DNA of 64,000 nt, from positions 62,001 through 126,000 of the forward strand of contig SAXG01000047.1 of NCBI GenBank assembly GCA_012932865.1, read 5' to 3'. The stretch comes from Amylostereum areolatum. Taxonomy: Eukaryota > Basidiomycota > Agaricomycetes > Russulales > Stereaceae. Shown here piece after piece: positions 34,589 through 47,100 of this stretch (positions are counted from its first letter, which is position 1; every line of letters starts with the position of its first letter). A model generated the notes under the pieces. It was not told where the DNA came from. It saw only the letters and a list, made by a program, of their open reading frames with translations, and did no database searches. The position numbers were made by a program, and so were the translations under genes.

Positions 34589-36299
34589 TCAAACGGCATT
34601 GGCGAGGCAGGTATCGCTCTCGGATCCCTTCTCTTTCTCGGGACCCCACTGACACGAGGCCGTCTGAGTGACGCTCGACGAATCCTCGGTGATCTCGACG
34701 CACGAGAAGTGCTGCCGCTCACCGTCTCTCCCAATGTCGAGGACGTACGACCGCTCGCCGTGCGTAAGCGTCTGGTGGTACGTCTCCGTCTCCGTGTCTA
34801 CGGTAATGGCGACGCGACGAGGCGGGATCTCGGGCGGCACGGGGACAGGCCCGTCGTAAGCGTCCAAGTGCGATTTCTCCATCGCGACCAGGACAATGAC
34901 GATTGTAGGGTATATTCCCTGCACAGAGCCGAGTTAGAATCGAAGCAACTGTTCTGAATGTGACCCACAATGACTTGTAGAAGGGCTCCGTCCACATATA
35001 TCCGCCATGCATTGACGAACCTCTGCTCCGCCGTTGACGGAAGCCCTGTTCCGAAATAATAGTAATAGAAGTCAAGGGTATCGTATGCGACGATAAAAAT
35101 CTACACAAATCCTCGGCAAAGATGAACAGTGAACGAAGACCAGCGCTCACCCAGATCAAACAGTATATCACCCCGGACTCGATGAACAACGCCATAATCT
35201 TCTCTGCCCGGGTACGGGCACCGCCTTGACGAAGGTGATTTTTAATGAGACGTCGGTGCTGCCTGTGCCAGTATGGTTCAGCGATGGATTTTAGATTATT
35301 TAAATGCACAGTACGCACCATGCTTTAAATCCAATCAGCGAGGTGGCCCACAAATTCGTTGCGAGCGACAGAACAAATGCCGCAAGCCCGTACATATCGT
35401 ATTCAAACAGCGGGAAACCTTCCGAACCGGGCTTTGACTGTTCCGGATTAGTACACGCATTAAGCGACGCGATAGAGGACACGGCTATTCTATGTGTGAA
35501 CAAACATGCTCGTGCGTCTTGGTATGGTAGTACGAAAACTCACCGATTGATCCTAGGAGTAAAACAAGTGATATGGCTGAAAAGACCCTGTTTCGGTTCC
35601 ACAAAACCCATGCTCTCCATAGCACAATAGAATCGCTGAGAGATATCTAAGCCACTGTCAGTACTTTAGCAACTTTCAAGATTGCAATGTCATACATTCA
35701 CGGTCAACACGGCAGTGGCAAGGCACCCTTGGCGCAACGATCTTTGCCAAGTCGACGTCGAGTCGCTGGACGAGTCTATCTGAGTCGACGTCGGCCTGTT
35801 GAGGTCCGGGAATACTTCACAGAGGCGGCCTTCGGCGTAATCATATAAGCAGGTTACCGCGTAGTTTGTCGCTTTGTCGGTCATCGTTTCGTACTCCCCA
35901 ACGAGTAGCACTTGTGAGACCCAGTGCAACGTGGCACCGGCATACAATACAACGACGGCCAATAGCATGAGAGCGTTAGGGACATGTCGTAGGTTTTTGC
36001 GCCTGCGGAAACCGAGTAAGAGAGAAGTCTATTTATTCAAGACATCCAGCTCACACAAAGACGCAAACCGTGAGGAAGAACAGCAGAGAAAACACGGCTA
36101 CCTCTGTATCAGCGACACAGATCAGTTATCAGCTGTGAAGATAAACATACGCACCAAACATTGCCGTCTCTGCAAGTAAAGGTCGAGCGGCTTGGTGGAA
36201 GAATGATTCATAGTCGCCAAGCCAGGTAGCGACACTTATGACATCGTGGCTTCCTAGAAACGTCGAGTTACCGGTAAAGTCTGGGTAAACGTCAGACAT
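34589..36299 (-). CDS. Fungal seven-transmembrane protein (uncharacterised Agaricomycete family)
   Basis: Eight exons with fully consistent phases: 36299-36155, 36103-36055, 36002-35696, 35646-35544, 35484-35319, 35262-35151, 35100-34969 and 34918-34589, giving 447 aa. The start MSDVYPDFTGNSTFLGS has an N-glycosylation site. Membrane segments include VAVFSLLFFLTVCVF, ALMLLAVVVLYAGATLHWV, LATAVLTVNISLSDSIVLW, SAISLVLLLGSIG, YGLAAFVLSLATNLWATSLI, IMALFIESGVIYCLIW and LQVIGIYPTIVIVLVAM. RTRAEKIMALFIESG and LSLATN are hallmarks of this large family, often noted as GPCR-like, with ligand and partner unknown. The tail has about 100 cytosolic residues. The gene is intact and single-copy in the window. 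Confidence 0.88.
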
Positions 36300-37281
36300 C
36301 TGAGGAGCAGCGCGGCAGGTATGGAAGTAGGACGTGTGGCAACTTGGAGGGAGTACACCCAGACTCTTAAATGAACCACGGACCTCGACTTCACACACAC
36401 CTCCAGATGTCCCGCATGGTGAAAAGATGGCGTCGAAAGATGCTGCAACGCTGATAGTTGCGCTAGTGGAACGACATGATCGGATCTGATGAGGAAGGAT
36501 CACATTGCGCGGATTCCAGGCGACGTCTACGGACCACACTCGAGAAGTCGGGTAGAGCATCGGAAAGTGTTGTTGAACCCGCATCGAGCATAAGTCGCTG
36601 ATCACTGCCAGTGCCTAGACGGAGAGATGTTACAGTCTGTTACAGAAGTCGAACCGATGTGAGAGTTGGCGATGGCGGCAACCAGAATCGCGAACTCTTG
36701 CCGTGGACATGGAGATGCCAGGGAGATGCCGGCAGTGCGTTGCGGTCGTGGCATTCCGTATGGGGGTACAAAGCGACGCAAAGTAAGGGATTGGCCAGAC
36801 CAGAAAACCAGGTCGGAAGGGTTCGCAAGACGGGAACTGCAGACCATCAAGATGGCATCAGTATTCGACACCGTACATCGCCAGTGTTGCAAGTATGATT
36901 GGGCGCGTTGGTTCCCGAGGCTTGACATGGAGAATGTCTCCCTAAAATAGATCCTGTGGACACCGTTTTTTAACAGTTAGGATCGCGTGGAATCTATGGG
37001 AACCACCCTACATCAAGTTGGAATCCCGGTGACTCGTGAGTGGCAAGTGCAGAGTCCAGACCGACTCGGAGTATACCAGCTTCTATATTTCTGTCGCATA
37101 GAGGGACGGTCCTTAGACTCTTGGACGAACGGTGGGGAAAGTGAGAGAACCTTTCAGACAGAAAAGGTGCACCCGAAGACAGGCGAGGGCGACGAGGGGA
37201 CCCTGGGACCCTGGGGAGGTCAAGCTAAGGTGGTGTTCGTCGTTTGAACTTCGCCGGGCCACCGGTTTCAGCTGAGTCAAC
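36300..37281. other. Intergenic upstream of the 7TM gene
   Basis: Overlapping open frames at 36600-36930 on both strands have no recognisable content. It likely carries promoters for the 7TM gene and the plus-strand gene to the right. Confidence 0.4.
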
Positions 37282-38410
37282 ATGCTTCGAGCCCGTCCAC
37301 TGCTGTCCACAGCAGCTCCCGGCCCCTCGGTCCTCCCGCACTCTTGTACCCCCTTCTCTTCAGACCCCTTCTTCTTATCTCACAGCGCGCACGTCTTCCT
37401 TCACCGCTACGCGTATATGACGATCCGTCAAACCCGTACTTCGGACAGGAGTCTCCGCCGGACGCGTCTGAACCGACAGCGCAATCGACGGGAATCATAC
37501 TCACGCCTCAGGCTGTATTTGCAAGAACGACTTCATTGTTGAACAGTACGTATGCCTTGTAACTACATGTCTCGCCTTATCTTAATCGCTTTGCGTTACG
37601 TTCCGACTGATAGAGAGAAACACATTCTCTCCTCCACGGTCGCTTTTTTGGCGGACATGAAGAGTGAGTACTTGAGTAGTCCCGCACCCTCGTCCACCCC
37701 CTCCTTTCTCTTCGATGTCTTGGCTCGTTCATCCTCCATTCCATTGATTCGCCCCCGTCTTTTCTCTCTCAACGTTCTTTCTCTTCTTACATCGCCCTCA
37801 CGCCATCCTCCGTCTCCCAGTCGCATATCATTCGAGGACCATACGCGAGTTCGCCTGCATGGCCTTCCGTCGCGTCACACACACCTGCCGATCCGTGTGC
37901 TCGACCATTGCTCGTAACGGTACGACCCGGGACAGAACCAAGGCGGTAGAATGATGAACGGAGGTGGATCGCTGGAGTAACTCGGTACGCCATCCATGTC
38001 TTTTTTTCTAGTGTCGTTCTAACCCCCCCCCCAGAGCGACATGTGAAATACCTCTTCCCCGTCGGCATTCTACGCTTCCAGCCCTTTGTCGTCCTAGTCC
38101 ACGGAGCCCAGATCAGGCAACTTTGCTTCAGTACCACTCGTTCGACGCTCCTTTGAACCAGACATCGATCTGTCCAAGACGTTCGAAGCGATAGCCTACG
38201 CCAGGGTACTTTTTTGCTCTATGCAAGCGTGGTGATGTTGTAACTAACGACCCTCCAGGACCTCTACAGCGGTGTCAGGCGTCAACGCCCGGAACACCGT
38301 ACTATATCCTGGACGACACGGCCGAGCATGTTTGGCTCGCATTCGTGGCCTCGGCCACGGTGTTTGGTCGCCTTGGGACGGCGGCGTTCGCCCTACTCCA
38401 ATTATCGTAA
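37282..38410 (+). CDS. Hypothetical protein, possibly mitochondrial
   Basis: ATG 37282 gives MLRARPLLSTAAPGPSVLPH, Arg/Ser/Ala-rich like a mitochondrial presequence. Candidate exons continue RVYDDPSNPYFGQESPPDAS to RTTSLLN (GTACGT donor near 37546), KKHILSSTVAFLADMK (GTGAGT donor near 37660), NFASVPLVRRSFEPDIDLSK to IAYAR, and DDTAEHVWLAFVASATVFGR to LLQLS* at 38408-38410. The frame between DLYSGV and STPGTPYYILDD is off by one near 38280. No family recognised; both targeting and exon chain are inference. Confidence 0.4.
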
Positions 38411-38746
38411 TGCTTTCTTTCGCCCACTCTGTGAGACTGCGAGGTTGACGCTGCCCTTCCAGTGATAGCTTCCCTTCCAGTGATATTGAACGGTCACCCA
38501 CTGTTCGCCGCCTTAACTATCAGAAGAAGGTCACGCATTCAAAACCCAACGACTCCCAAACTTCATCAACATTGGCTTCCGCATCAAACGGCGATGACCC
38601 TCGGATCGACATATAACACCACCCACGTTATCTGGACCCCATTCGCAACGCCCGCGACGTTGTTTAGGTGTGCTGGCAGGTGCTGTTTTCTCTGCCATAT
38701 TGAAGGTGGGGGGTTCTTTCTACGCTCTCGGAGACGGTGGGGAGGC
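38411..38746. other. Intergenic between convergent genes
   Basis: No gene, repeat or RNA feature seen. Confidence 0.4.
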
Positions 38747-41700
38747 TTACCCATGCATCACATCGTAGCTGCAATACCACATCTTCATCGGCAAGGAGTC
38801 GTCATCTTCGGAGTCCACATCCTGTATTGCGCCATGTTCGGCCAGCACCTGAGCTATATCACGACGATTGCCCCTCATAGCGATCTCCGACGCCGATCCA
38901 TGAAACCCTTCCTGAGTGTTGACGTCGGCACCGGACGCGATCAGGCTCCGCACAAGCTCGAGAGAACCGTCAAAAGCAGCGCTCTGCAGCGCCGATCCGT
39001 AAGGGCCGCCCTGCGCGTTGACGTCCGCCCCGCGTTCGAGTAGTGTTTGTACGATGTCATGTCTTCCTCTGGACGTGGCCGCTTGTAATGCCGATCCATA
39101 ATAGCCGCCCCGAGCATTGGCGTCCGCACCAAACTCGAGCAGCATCAGCACGGCCTCGAGGGAACCCGCGCAAACGGCGGTCTGCAATGCTGTCCCGTAT
39201 AATCCGCCCCAGGAATGCACATCCGCGCCGAACTCGAGCAGCACTCTCGCAACCTTGTTATGGCCTCTTCCCAAGGCCGCTTGCAATGCTGACAGATGAT
39301 GGTCATGTCGCGCGTTAACATCTGCGCCGAACTCAAGCAACAACTGCACAATCTCAAGATGGCCTTCAGCGGCACCGGCACGCAGTGCTGATCCATATTC
39401 ACCGCCCGGTAGGTTCGCATTGACGCCGAATTCTAGTAGTACGCTCGCAATCTCGGCACGTCCTTTTCTCGTGGCTGCCAGCAACGCAGATCCGCTCGGA
39501 TCACTCTGGATACCCATGTCCGCATCGAACTCGAGAAGCACCTTCACTACCTCGACATGGCCTTTATGTGCAGTAGCTTGCAGCACCGAGTGGTAATGTC
39601 TTCCTTGGGCATGAGCATCTGCGCCGTTCTGGAGGAGCAGGAGCACGATGTCCGGATGACCTTCAAGTGCTGCGAGGTATAACGCTGTCATCCTGTCAGG
39701 ACTGGCATGCCGTAGATTAGCATCTATACGGCGAACACGCAATAGAATCTCCGCCTGTTTGTAAAACCCACTGCGCGCTGCATAGTGAAGTGGAGACCTG
39801 TCTGCCGATCTCCGGTTCACAGTGCGAACCATGGGGTCGTAAATGTCCAGCCAAGCAAGGAAAAAAGGTTTCCGTGGGTTCAGCAGCATTTCCATCATCA
39901 TTTCCACTGTGGAATCGGCAGCGATGCTGTCATTGTATTGCGTATGCGCAATCCAATACTGAGCTGCATACACTGCAAACGGGTGACAGGTAAACGGATA
40001 CTCCTCCAGGGCACCCCCACTGTGTAACAGCATGCTCAAACAGAGCTGCACCATCGCGATGTGGGATGGCATGGCATCAAGGTGGTAAAATGATACGCCA
40101 TCTGTAGCGGACAGGCGTTCAGAGAGTAGATATTCTTGCACAGAGAAGTGAGCGAACTGCACGGTCTCCTTCTTGCTGTGCCTGTCCGGTACTATCACAA
40201 TAAGACTCGAACACGTCCGTAAAACCTCAGCTTTTGATGGCCGGTAAGTCTCCACGAACTGTGGAATGGGACCCAAGTCGAAATCGATGGCAAGGATGTC
40301 AGCGAGTTCTTCGATATCCAGAGGTCGCTTCGAGAAAACAAGACACTGGAGGAGACGAAGGGCATCGCGCGAAAGGCTCTCGTCGATGTTCTGCAGAATC
40401 CTCTGGTACGTCTCGTCCAACGACTTTGGAAGATCTTTCAGCGTGCGTCTGATATGCTTTGGCAAGCATTTCCGTAATATATCGAGCTGACAGAAGACCC
40501 AGCGGAACCTGTCCTCCATCGTAAGATACACGCCGTGATAACGGAACACATAGCACGTTACTTACATGCCGTCGGCGCCGTGGGATAGAGTGCGAATGGC
40601 CAGTTTAGCGTCTTCCGGTCTCCATCTTCGAAATACATGATCGTGCCGGAACGTGTGACGAACGTAGATGTTGATGTCCCGATTTTGTTGACGGACCTCG
40701 TGAAGGTTGAGCTGAACGCCGGCCAGCGGAACAATGCGATCTCTGATGTCGTACTCGGGACGGCTCGTTATGCAAAGATGAAGGCCTGCGAGCCGCGAGC
40801 CGACAAGGTCCTCGATCACCTCCAGAATTTCTGTGCGCTCGGGATGGGCGGGGCACTCATCGAGAGCATCCAGCACAACGAAGACGTTGCCGAATTTAGA
40901 GAGCATTTTCTTCACGCATCGGCCGAGCTCAAGTATGCTGGGATCGTCCCTGCCCTCGCGGCTCCTCGAATAAACGTCTTGCAGGTGAGCCTCGGCGTCC
41001 GAGGACAGGTGCGCAAGCTGGGTGGCGAGCGAGGAGAGCAGGCCGCGCGCATCGCGTTTTTTCTGATCCCTGAAGTCGAAGTAGAAATAAACAACACCCG
41101 GGGAGCGCTGTCCGTTGCGATCGAGTTTGAGATCCTCGATAATCGCGGAGCTATTCAGCATGATCAGTGTCCGCTTCAAATGCAAGTAGGATGGGGATAC
41201 GCACCATAAGACACTCTTCCCTGAACCAGCTAGATCCTCCAATCAGTATCTTGAACTCGCAGCATGGGGCACAACACTCACGTTTCCCATGTATCCATAG
41301 AAAAGTTGCGTCTTCGCCCTTCCACTCCTTGAACTCTTCTCCGTGGAGGAACCAGTCTCCCGTGCCCGAATGATGCAATTTGAAGGCGGCGTTGTGGTTC
41401 GTTGAGGGATTCGGCGGCGAGAGCCAGCGTTGAACCCTCTCGTGCGCTGAGAATGATACGTTAGTTGTCGAGCGCCGGAGAAGACGGGTACAAATTACGA
41501 ACCGTGTTGTCGTTGGAGTTCGGCCTGCGAGAGTTTGACCACGTCCAGCTTCAATTCGAACTCTCGGGAGGATTCTGAGGCAACCGTCAGTCCGAGATAA
41601 AAGCGCGTGGAGCGATGCACACGCCTTCACATGCCGAAGCCGTCCTGACAATGGTGTCAAGGATATGGTCAAAGGCCTCTTTCTTGAATCGTACGTCTGC

Positions 41701-42598
41701 TCGTCGTGGTTGGTGTGCGAGAATCGCGCGTTAGGGGAAAATGACGCACCAGAGAGCATCTCCTTGATGCTTTCCAAGATCCTGTGCGTGTTGACCAGAG
41801 TCTCCGTCGCTGCCAATATCGACTCCTGCGCCAAGAACCCCTCCAATTTTCCCATCGCGTCCTTGAGGTCTTGATTTCCGAACAAGACCTTCACGTATTG
41901 TCCTTCCATCCCGTGTCAACCAACGCGACACGATTCCACGGCAGAAACGCACCAAGACGCTTCCTCTTCATCAGCTTCGTCGCAAGGCCTAGGATGGAGA
42001 GCAATTCGGCCAGTATCTTGGCGACGATCTCCCTCGATTCGGGTGTAAGGAGCGCTCCTTCTCGTATTTTCAGTCGTCGTAGGAATGCTTTCAGCGCGTC
42101 GAACAGTTCGTTGAGGGCGTCGTAGCTCGAGCTTACTCCCTCGGTGGCCTGGGATGGGAAGAGGTCGAATGAGAAGGTCCGCACGGAGTCGTGCAGTGCA
42201 CCGTCCACGCACCATGAGTAGCACGCCGATCGCGACGAAGATTCCCTTTCCCGCGGGAAACGCCTGAAAAGCCAGCAGTCAGACGAGGAAGAACGCATAG
42301 TGGGATTGCTGGCACGTACCAGACCGACGGCCTCACCCATCGCGCCAGACAGTGACGAAACGGCATGCACCACAGGTTTGACAGCCTCTCTCAGCTTTCT
42401 CCACTTCAGGTCCCCCGATCGGAAGCCTTCGAATTTCTTCATTTGCCGCTCGAGAATCTGGAGGACGTCTTCGACCGAATGACAGGTAGACTCGGATAGG
42501 TCAAGAAATGGGCAGACGGAGGGGTCTACGCTGGTCAGTCTCTTGTATTCAACCTTTGCGGCGTCCCATGAAGCTTTGAACACATTGTTTGGATCCAT
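38747..42598 (-). CDS. NLR: Goodbye-like N-terminus, NACHT ATPase, ankyrin repeats
   Basis: Ten exons splice to 1119 aa with every phase matching: 42598-42320, 42263-42213, 42148-41953, 41902-41750, two short exons in about 41690-41520, one near 41450-41285, 41229-41205, 41150-40566 and 40508-38747. The N-terminus (FPAGKGIFVAIGVLLM, SSSYDALNELFDALKAFLRR) is of the fungal STAND Goodbye type. Walker A is GKPGSGKSVLCS, Walker B is VFVVLDALDEC, then LHLCITSRPEYDIR and the helical region with HFSVQEYLLSERL. About ten ankyrin repeats of 33 aa follow, linked by GGxYGSALQ units, ending in an acidic tail. Fungal NLRs are thought to act in non-self recognition and programmed cell death: nucleotide-driven assembly triggered through the repeats. 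The gene is intact and diverges from RPB9. Confidence 0.92.
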
Positions 42599-43061
42599 GG
42601 TTAGAGGTTGAGATAGATAGAGTATGTCGGGCCTGGTACAGTGTACGGTACAGACTGGGATGAGGGAGGGGTGCAATGGTGTCGAAGAAGCGCACATTGA
42701 TCCTACTAGTAAGTGTACTGCTCGCAGCTGCACTAGGATATAGCCTTCTGTCCCACGACCGACGAACATAAACTTGGAGCCAGTAGTAAGTACGACTGGG
42801 TCGAAACAGCATAGGAAGTTGGAACGGTTGACGCTTTGAGTCCACGACGAACTTCGAAGTCCTGCCAGCCCATAGTAAGTACACGCTGTATGAAGATGGT
42901 CTGGTCAAAGATAAAACTGCACGTGGCCCCGGGTCGACGAGCGGACGACGCCGGTCGGCGGGCGGCATCGACCGCGACCAGCGCCGACAGCGCCGACGTT
43001 GTCTGTTTTAGGAAACTGCCGGCGCGGCCTCCCCCTCCCTCCAGGCCTTGTTTACTGCCAT
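42599..43061. promoter_or_regulatory. 463-bp bidirectional promoter between NLR and RPB9
   Basis: The two genes start head to head. No TATA box convinces me. A CT-rich tract near 43020-43050 precedes the RPB9 start. Confidence 0.5.
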
Positions 43062-43718
43062 CATGGTCTGTTTCTCCGCCCATCTCCTCCTTCTCTCTCC
43101 TCTCACCCACCTTCCCCTTCACGCAGGCCTCGCTCCACTTCTGCTCCGAATGTAACAACTTGCTGTACCCCAAGGCCGACCCCGACCGCCGCCTCATGGT
43201 CTACGCCTGCCGCATCTGCAACTACAACGAGATCGGCGAGAACAGCTGCGTGTACAAGAACGATCTGCTCACCGTCACGAAGTGCGTCTCGTTTTTGCTT
43301 TCTTGTTTGGGATTCTGGCTGACCGGGATTCTGGTGGTGCGTCGGTAGAGAGCAAGTCGGCGTCATCGCTGACCTCGGCGCTGACCCCACCCTCGTGCGT
43401 TGTTTCGTTTGTCGTTCCGCGCATACATCCTCACCTTTGATCGTGCAGGCCCACTCCAACATCTCGTTCCCCAGCTGCGGCCAAGAAGAGTGAGTTCTGC
43501 GTTCGCGTCTGCCCCTCCTCCCTGTCGGGTTATCCCTGCCACCTTCGCCCTTCTCACACCCACTCGCATCTAGCGCCGTATTCTTCCAGGACCAGTCCAA
43601 ACGCAAGGAAACGCGCATGATCCTCTTCTTCGTATGCACCAAATGCAACCACAACTTCATGGACCCAAGCACCGCGCCGGACGGGGCTATCCCGGAGGGC
43701 GTCGAGGCTGCGGGGTAA
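43062..43718 (+). CDS. RPB9: RNA polymerase II subunit RPB9
   Basis: Five exons: 43062-43064 (ATG only), 43127-43281, 43349-43394, 43449-43489 and 43574-43718, giving 129 aa. The first zinc ribbon is LHFCSECNNLLYPKADPDRR with YACRICNYNEIGENSCVYKN. The link EQVGVIADLGADPTL and the TFIIS-like ribbon QEEDAVFFQDQSKRKETRMI with FFVCTKCNHNFMDP follow. RPB9 sits on the Pol II lobe/jaw and affects start-site choice, fidelity and proofreading. The first cysteine of the second ribbon is replaced: the sequence reads NISFPSCG where C-P-x-C-G is expected. Length and exon phases are otherwise as expected. Confidence 0.93.
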
Positions 43719-44171
43719 ACGATGGTGTGGGGTGTGGATAGTGTCGAGATCAGGGCGCCCTGAGCGAGCGATTCTCGTACGTTTGCACCTTTCTTCTTTC
43801 ACACTTGTCAGATGCTTACTGCGTCTATCCCCATAGTGTGTATATTAGCTGGCATTCGTCATTGGCGGACGTTGTATCCTAGACGTGTAATATAATGCCG
43901 CGAGCGGCGAGCCCTCTCAACCGCCAACGCCAATCTCTGGATGTATGTCCGTTCGAACCTACCGGATCCAACCCACGGGATACGACGGTAGCATTGAGGA
44001 AGAGACCAAACGGACGGAACGTATCCATGTGATGTTTATCAGGAAGAAAACAGCACACAGCAGAGAAGCAAGAGCTCGTGCAATGAGAAACGACACCTGC
44101 GGTAGACGTTTGAACCTCGACAGGCCCGGGCGCCATCGTTCACGACGGACTATGACTATGGCTTCTTCGTG
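43719..44171. other. Intergenic between convergent genes
   Basis: Lies between the stops of RPB9 (plus) and DUF6535 copy B (minus). No gene or repeat seen. Confidence 0.5.
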
Positions 44172-47100
44172 CTAGCCCCCCGTCCTCCGCGGCAGACACG
44201 CCCTCCGACTCGAGCACATATCCAGGATCAATCGCGCGTATAGCGCGACGGCGCAAGGCACAGCCTGATTATCGACGACATGCGTGTGTGGCGGATACGC
44301 TTTCAAGATGTCGAGCGCGTCCTCCACATATGCGGCCGTGCCCACGGTGCCCGCCAGCATCTTCCCCGCCAACGCGATCAGCGCGTCGACGAACGGCCGC
44401 GGCAGGCCTCCGTCGGCGAGAGGCGGGGTCTGCGTCGTCGTCGGCACCACCTCCCTCAGGAGCGCGACGAGCAGCTTCTGCGTGCCGGGCCCGTTGTGGG
44501 ATTCCCACTCGCGCGTGAGCACGTCGAACGTCTCGAGGAAGAGCTCGCGCACGGCCTCCGTGCTGGGCAGCTCGGGCGCGCGCATCGCGTTCACGAGGAG
44601 CTCGAGCGCGAAGACCATGCCGCCGTCCCGGAGGTCGACCGCGCGCCACAGCTGCGTTTGGAAGGGCGTGCGGAGGGGCCGCATGACCTTCTGCACCTGG
44701 GGCATGGCGAGCTCGCCCGCGACGAGCTCGCTCGGCTTCTCGAGCCCGCTCCACGGCCATCCGTGCGCGTTGACGTTCTGCGCGATCCACGTGGAGATCC
44801 AGAGGCGTTGGACGAGGTGTACGGGGGGCAGGAGCTGCGGGAGAAGCCACGTAGGGGGCGCGGAGAGGATCTCGGGCGGCTGGCGACGAGGATCGGGCTT
44901 CCAGCGGACGAGCGCGCCCGGGAGGTACTCGAGGACGCCGGCGGTCGCCTTGTGCAGCGTCTCGGTGAGGGCGATCAGCGCGTCGTCCGCCGGGTGTGCC
45001 CAGCCGAGACGGTGCCAGGCGTCGTCCAGCTGCTCGAACAGCGCGCTGGACTTGTTGACCACGCCCTTGTAGAATGTGTCAAGGCCCTCCGGGTCCAGGT
45101 CCAGGTCGTGATCTTGGCCCGTGTTCAGCGCGCTTTGGATGCTGTTCGCGGTGGACCACGCCTCTTGGACATCCTTGTCGATGAGCCACGCGACCTTGGC
45201 GGCGCATTCGTCCGCACTGGGCTGCGTCTGTAGGTCGACGTCGACGAGGGCTTGAACGACAGTGGCCGCGGCGTCCTTGACGGCCTCGTCCTGGATCATT
45301 TGTTGCACAGCGATGACGGTCATACACGCGCGACGCGCGGCAAATGCGGTGTCCTGGGCTTGGGGCTTGGTCGGATCGCCGTCGCCGTCCTTCTCGAACT
45401 TGCCGAGGTAGACGAGCGTGCGGCAGATGGTCTCACTTTCGGAGAACCACTGCCACTCAGCCTTGACCGAGAGGACGAGCTGGAGCGCGGCGTCGATGCA
45501 CGCCCGCGCACGTTTCTTGCGGTCGTCGCTGGAGAGGATGCCGTACTCGGTGCAGGTCTTGAGCATGCGCGTGATGCGTCCGCTGAGGTCGCTCACGGTG
45601 GCTTTGCGGTCCTTGTGTTCCCGCGAAAAGAACTTCTTCGTCCAGACATTGTGCATCCATTGCTTGGTAGCGCGCCAGGCCTTGTTCGGGTGCTTCTTGA
45701 GACCCGTCCAAACCTTGTACGGACGCCTGCTGAGGACACCCCAAAGCCGCTCGAGGAGTGGGCGTTTAGGTTGGACACGGAGTGGAAACAGTCCAGGTAG
45801 TTTCTCCATATCTTCTTCTCCTTTACCTAGGTCCGCCGGGGAGGACGTCATGTGATCGACATCCTCCTGGTTAACCAAGTCGTCTTTCTCGTCCTCGGCC
45901 TCCAGGTACTCCTTTGCCGCTTGCTTCTCCTGTTCCTCCTCAATGATCCTCCGCCACACCGTCTTGCCCCACTCCGAGTTCAGCGACCCTCGAATCCCCG
46001 CCACGAATGGCTGGAGCTCGCTGTCTTCCGTAAGGTTGTCGATGACCCAACGAATCGCCCGCGCGTCGCGCTCCTTCCTCTGCGGAGACTCGTCCATGGC
46101 AAGTTGAACACGCCCCTCAGTGAGGTCCGTGCTGACAGGAGATTCCTTCCCCCGGTGATCCTTGTGGCGTCTCCCTCGAAGGAATGTCTGGAAAATGTAC
46201 CAGAAGATGCCTGAGGCGGGACTCTGGTAGGGAGATTGGGTGTCGAAGATGGGCGCGGACATGGTCCAGATGTACAGCGCGGCCGAAATGGATATCATGA
46301 CCGTCGTCCAAATCGCCACCGACCGGTTGATTTCGAACAGAAACTCTGCGAGGCCGATGAAGAAGAGGAAAAGGGAGATATGGATGAGTGCGGGGATGGC
46401 ATCGACGATCAAGGACATGCGCCAGAACTCGGCGCCCTCGTAAAGGGATTGGCGGATGCGCGCGCGCTTCAGAGAGTGGTTGTATCGTTGGAAGACGTGG
46501 TGCATGTAGTCCCGGACCCATTGCTGGACGAAGGTAGCAAAGAGGACGGCGGAAAGACTGAACACCAAGCTCATGAACCAGAAGATATTGATGCGGACGT
46601 CGGAGGCGGCGGGTCCAGAGAAGGATGCATCTTGGGGATCGGGAAAAGAAAGGTTGACCTGCGACCCATTCACCCCGAGCTGGCGGGAAATTTGGGCGAG
46701 CAGGGTGACGGATTGGTTGGCGAATTGCATCGTCTGTTCTGTGGGGTCTGGTTGAAGATTTTGATAGCTTTCGACGATGAAGGCGGTCAGACTGGCAGAG
46801 TACAAGCCGGCCTAAGACACGCAACCCCGTCAGAGATCATACACGACTAGTAGGAGAGAAAGAACGCACGAAAATGATGATGCTCTCCATGTCATCCTTC
46901 CACGTCTCCACCAGCGCTCGGTCGTGGCTTTCTGCCTCCGTCACGTACGCCGTCCAAAGCTGGTCCGCGCCCTCGTCGTAATCGCCAATAGGCGGCGTCT
47001 TCGCGCTCGTTTGACCCTTGCTGTCCTTCGAGTTGGCGTCCTGGCGTCCGGCGGCATTATCCTCTATGTTCGCATCGCCTGTACGCCTTGTGAGTCATGT

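Noticed and set aside
36129..36928. Minus frames upstream of the 7TM start as additional 5' exons
   Set aside because: The ATG at 36299 already gives a family-like N-terminus, and the upstream frames are not joined by clear splice sites.
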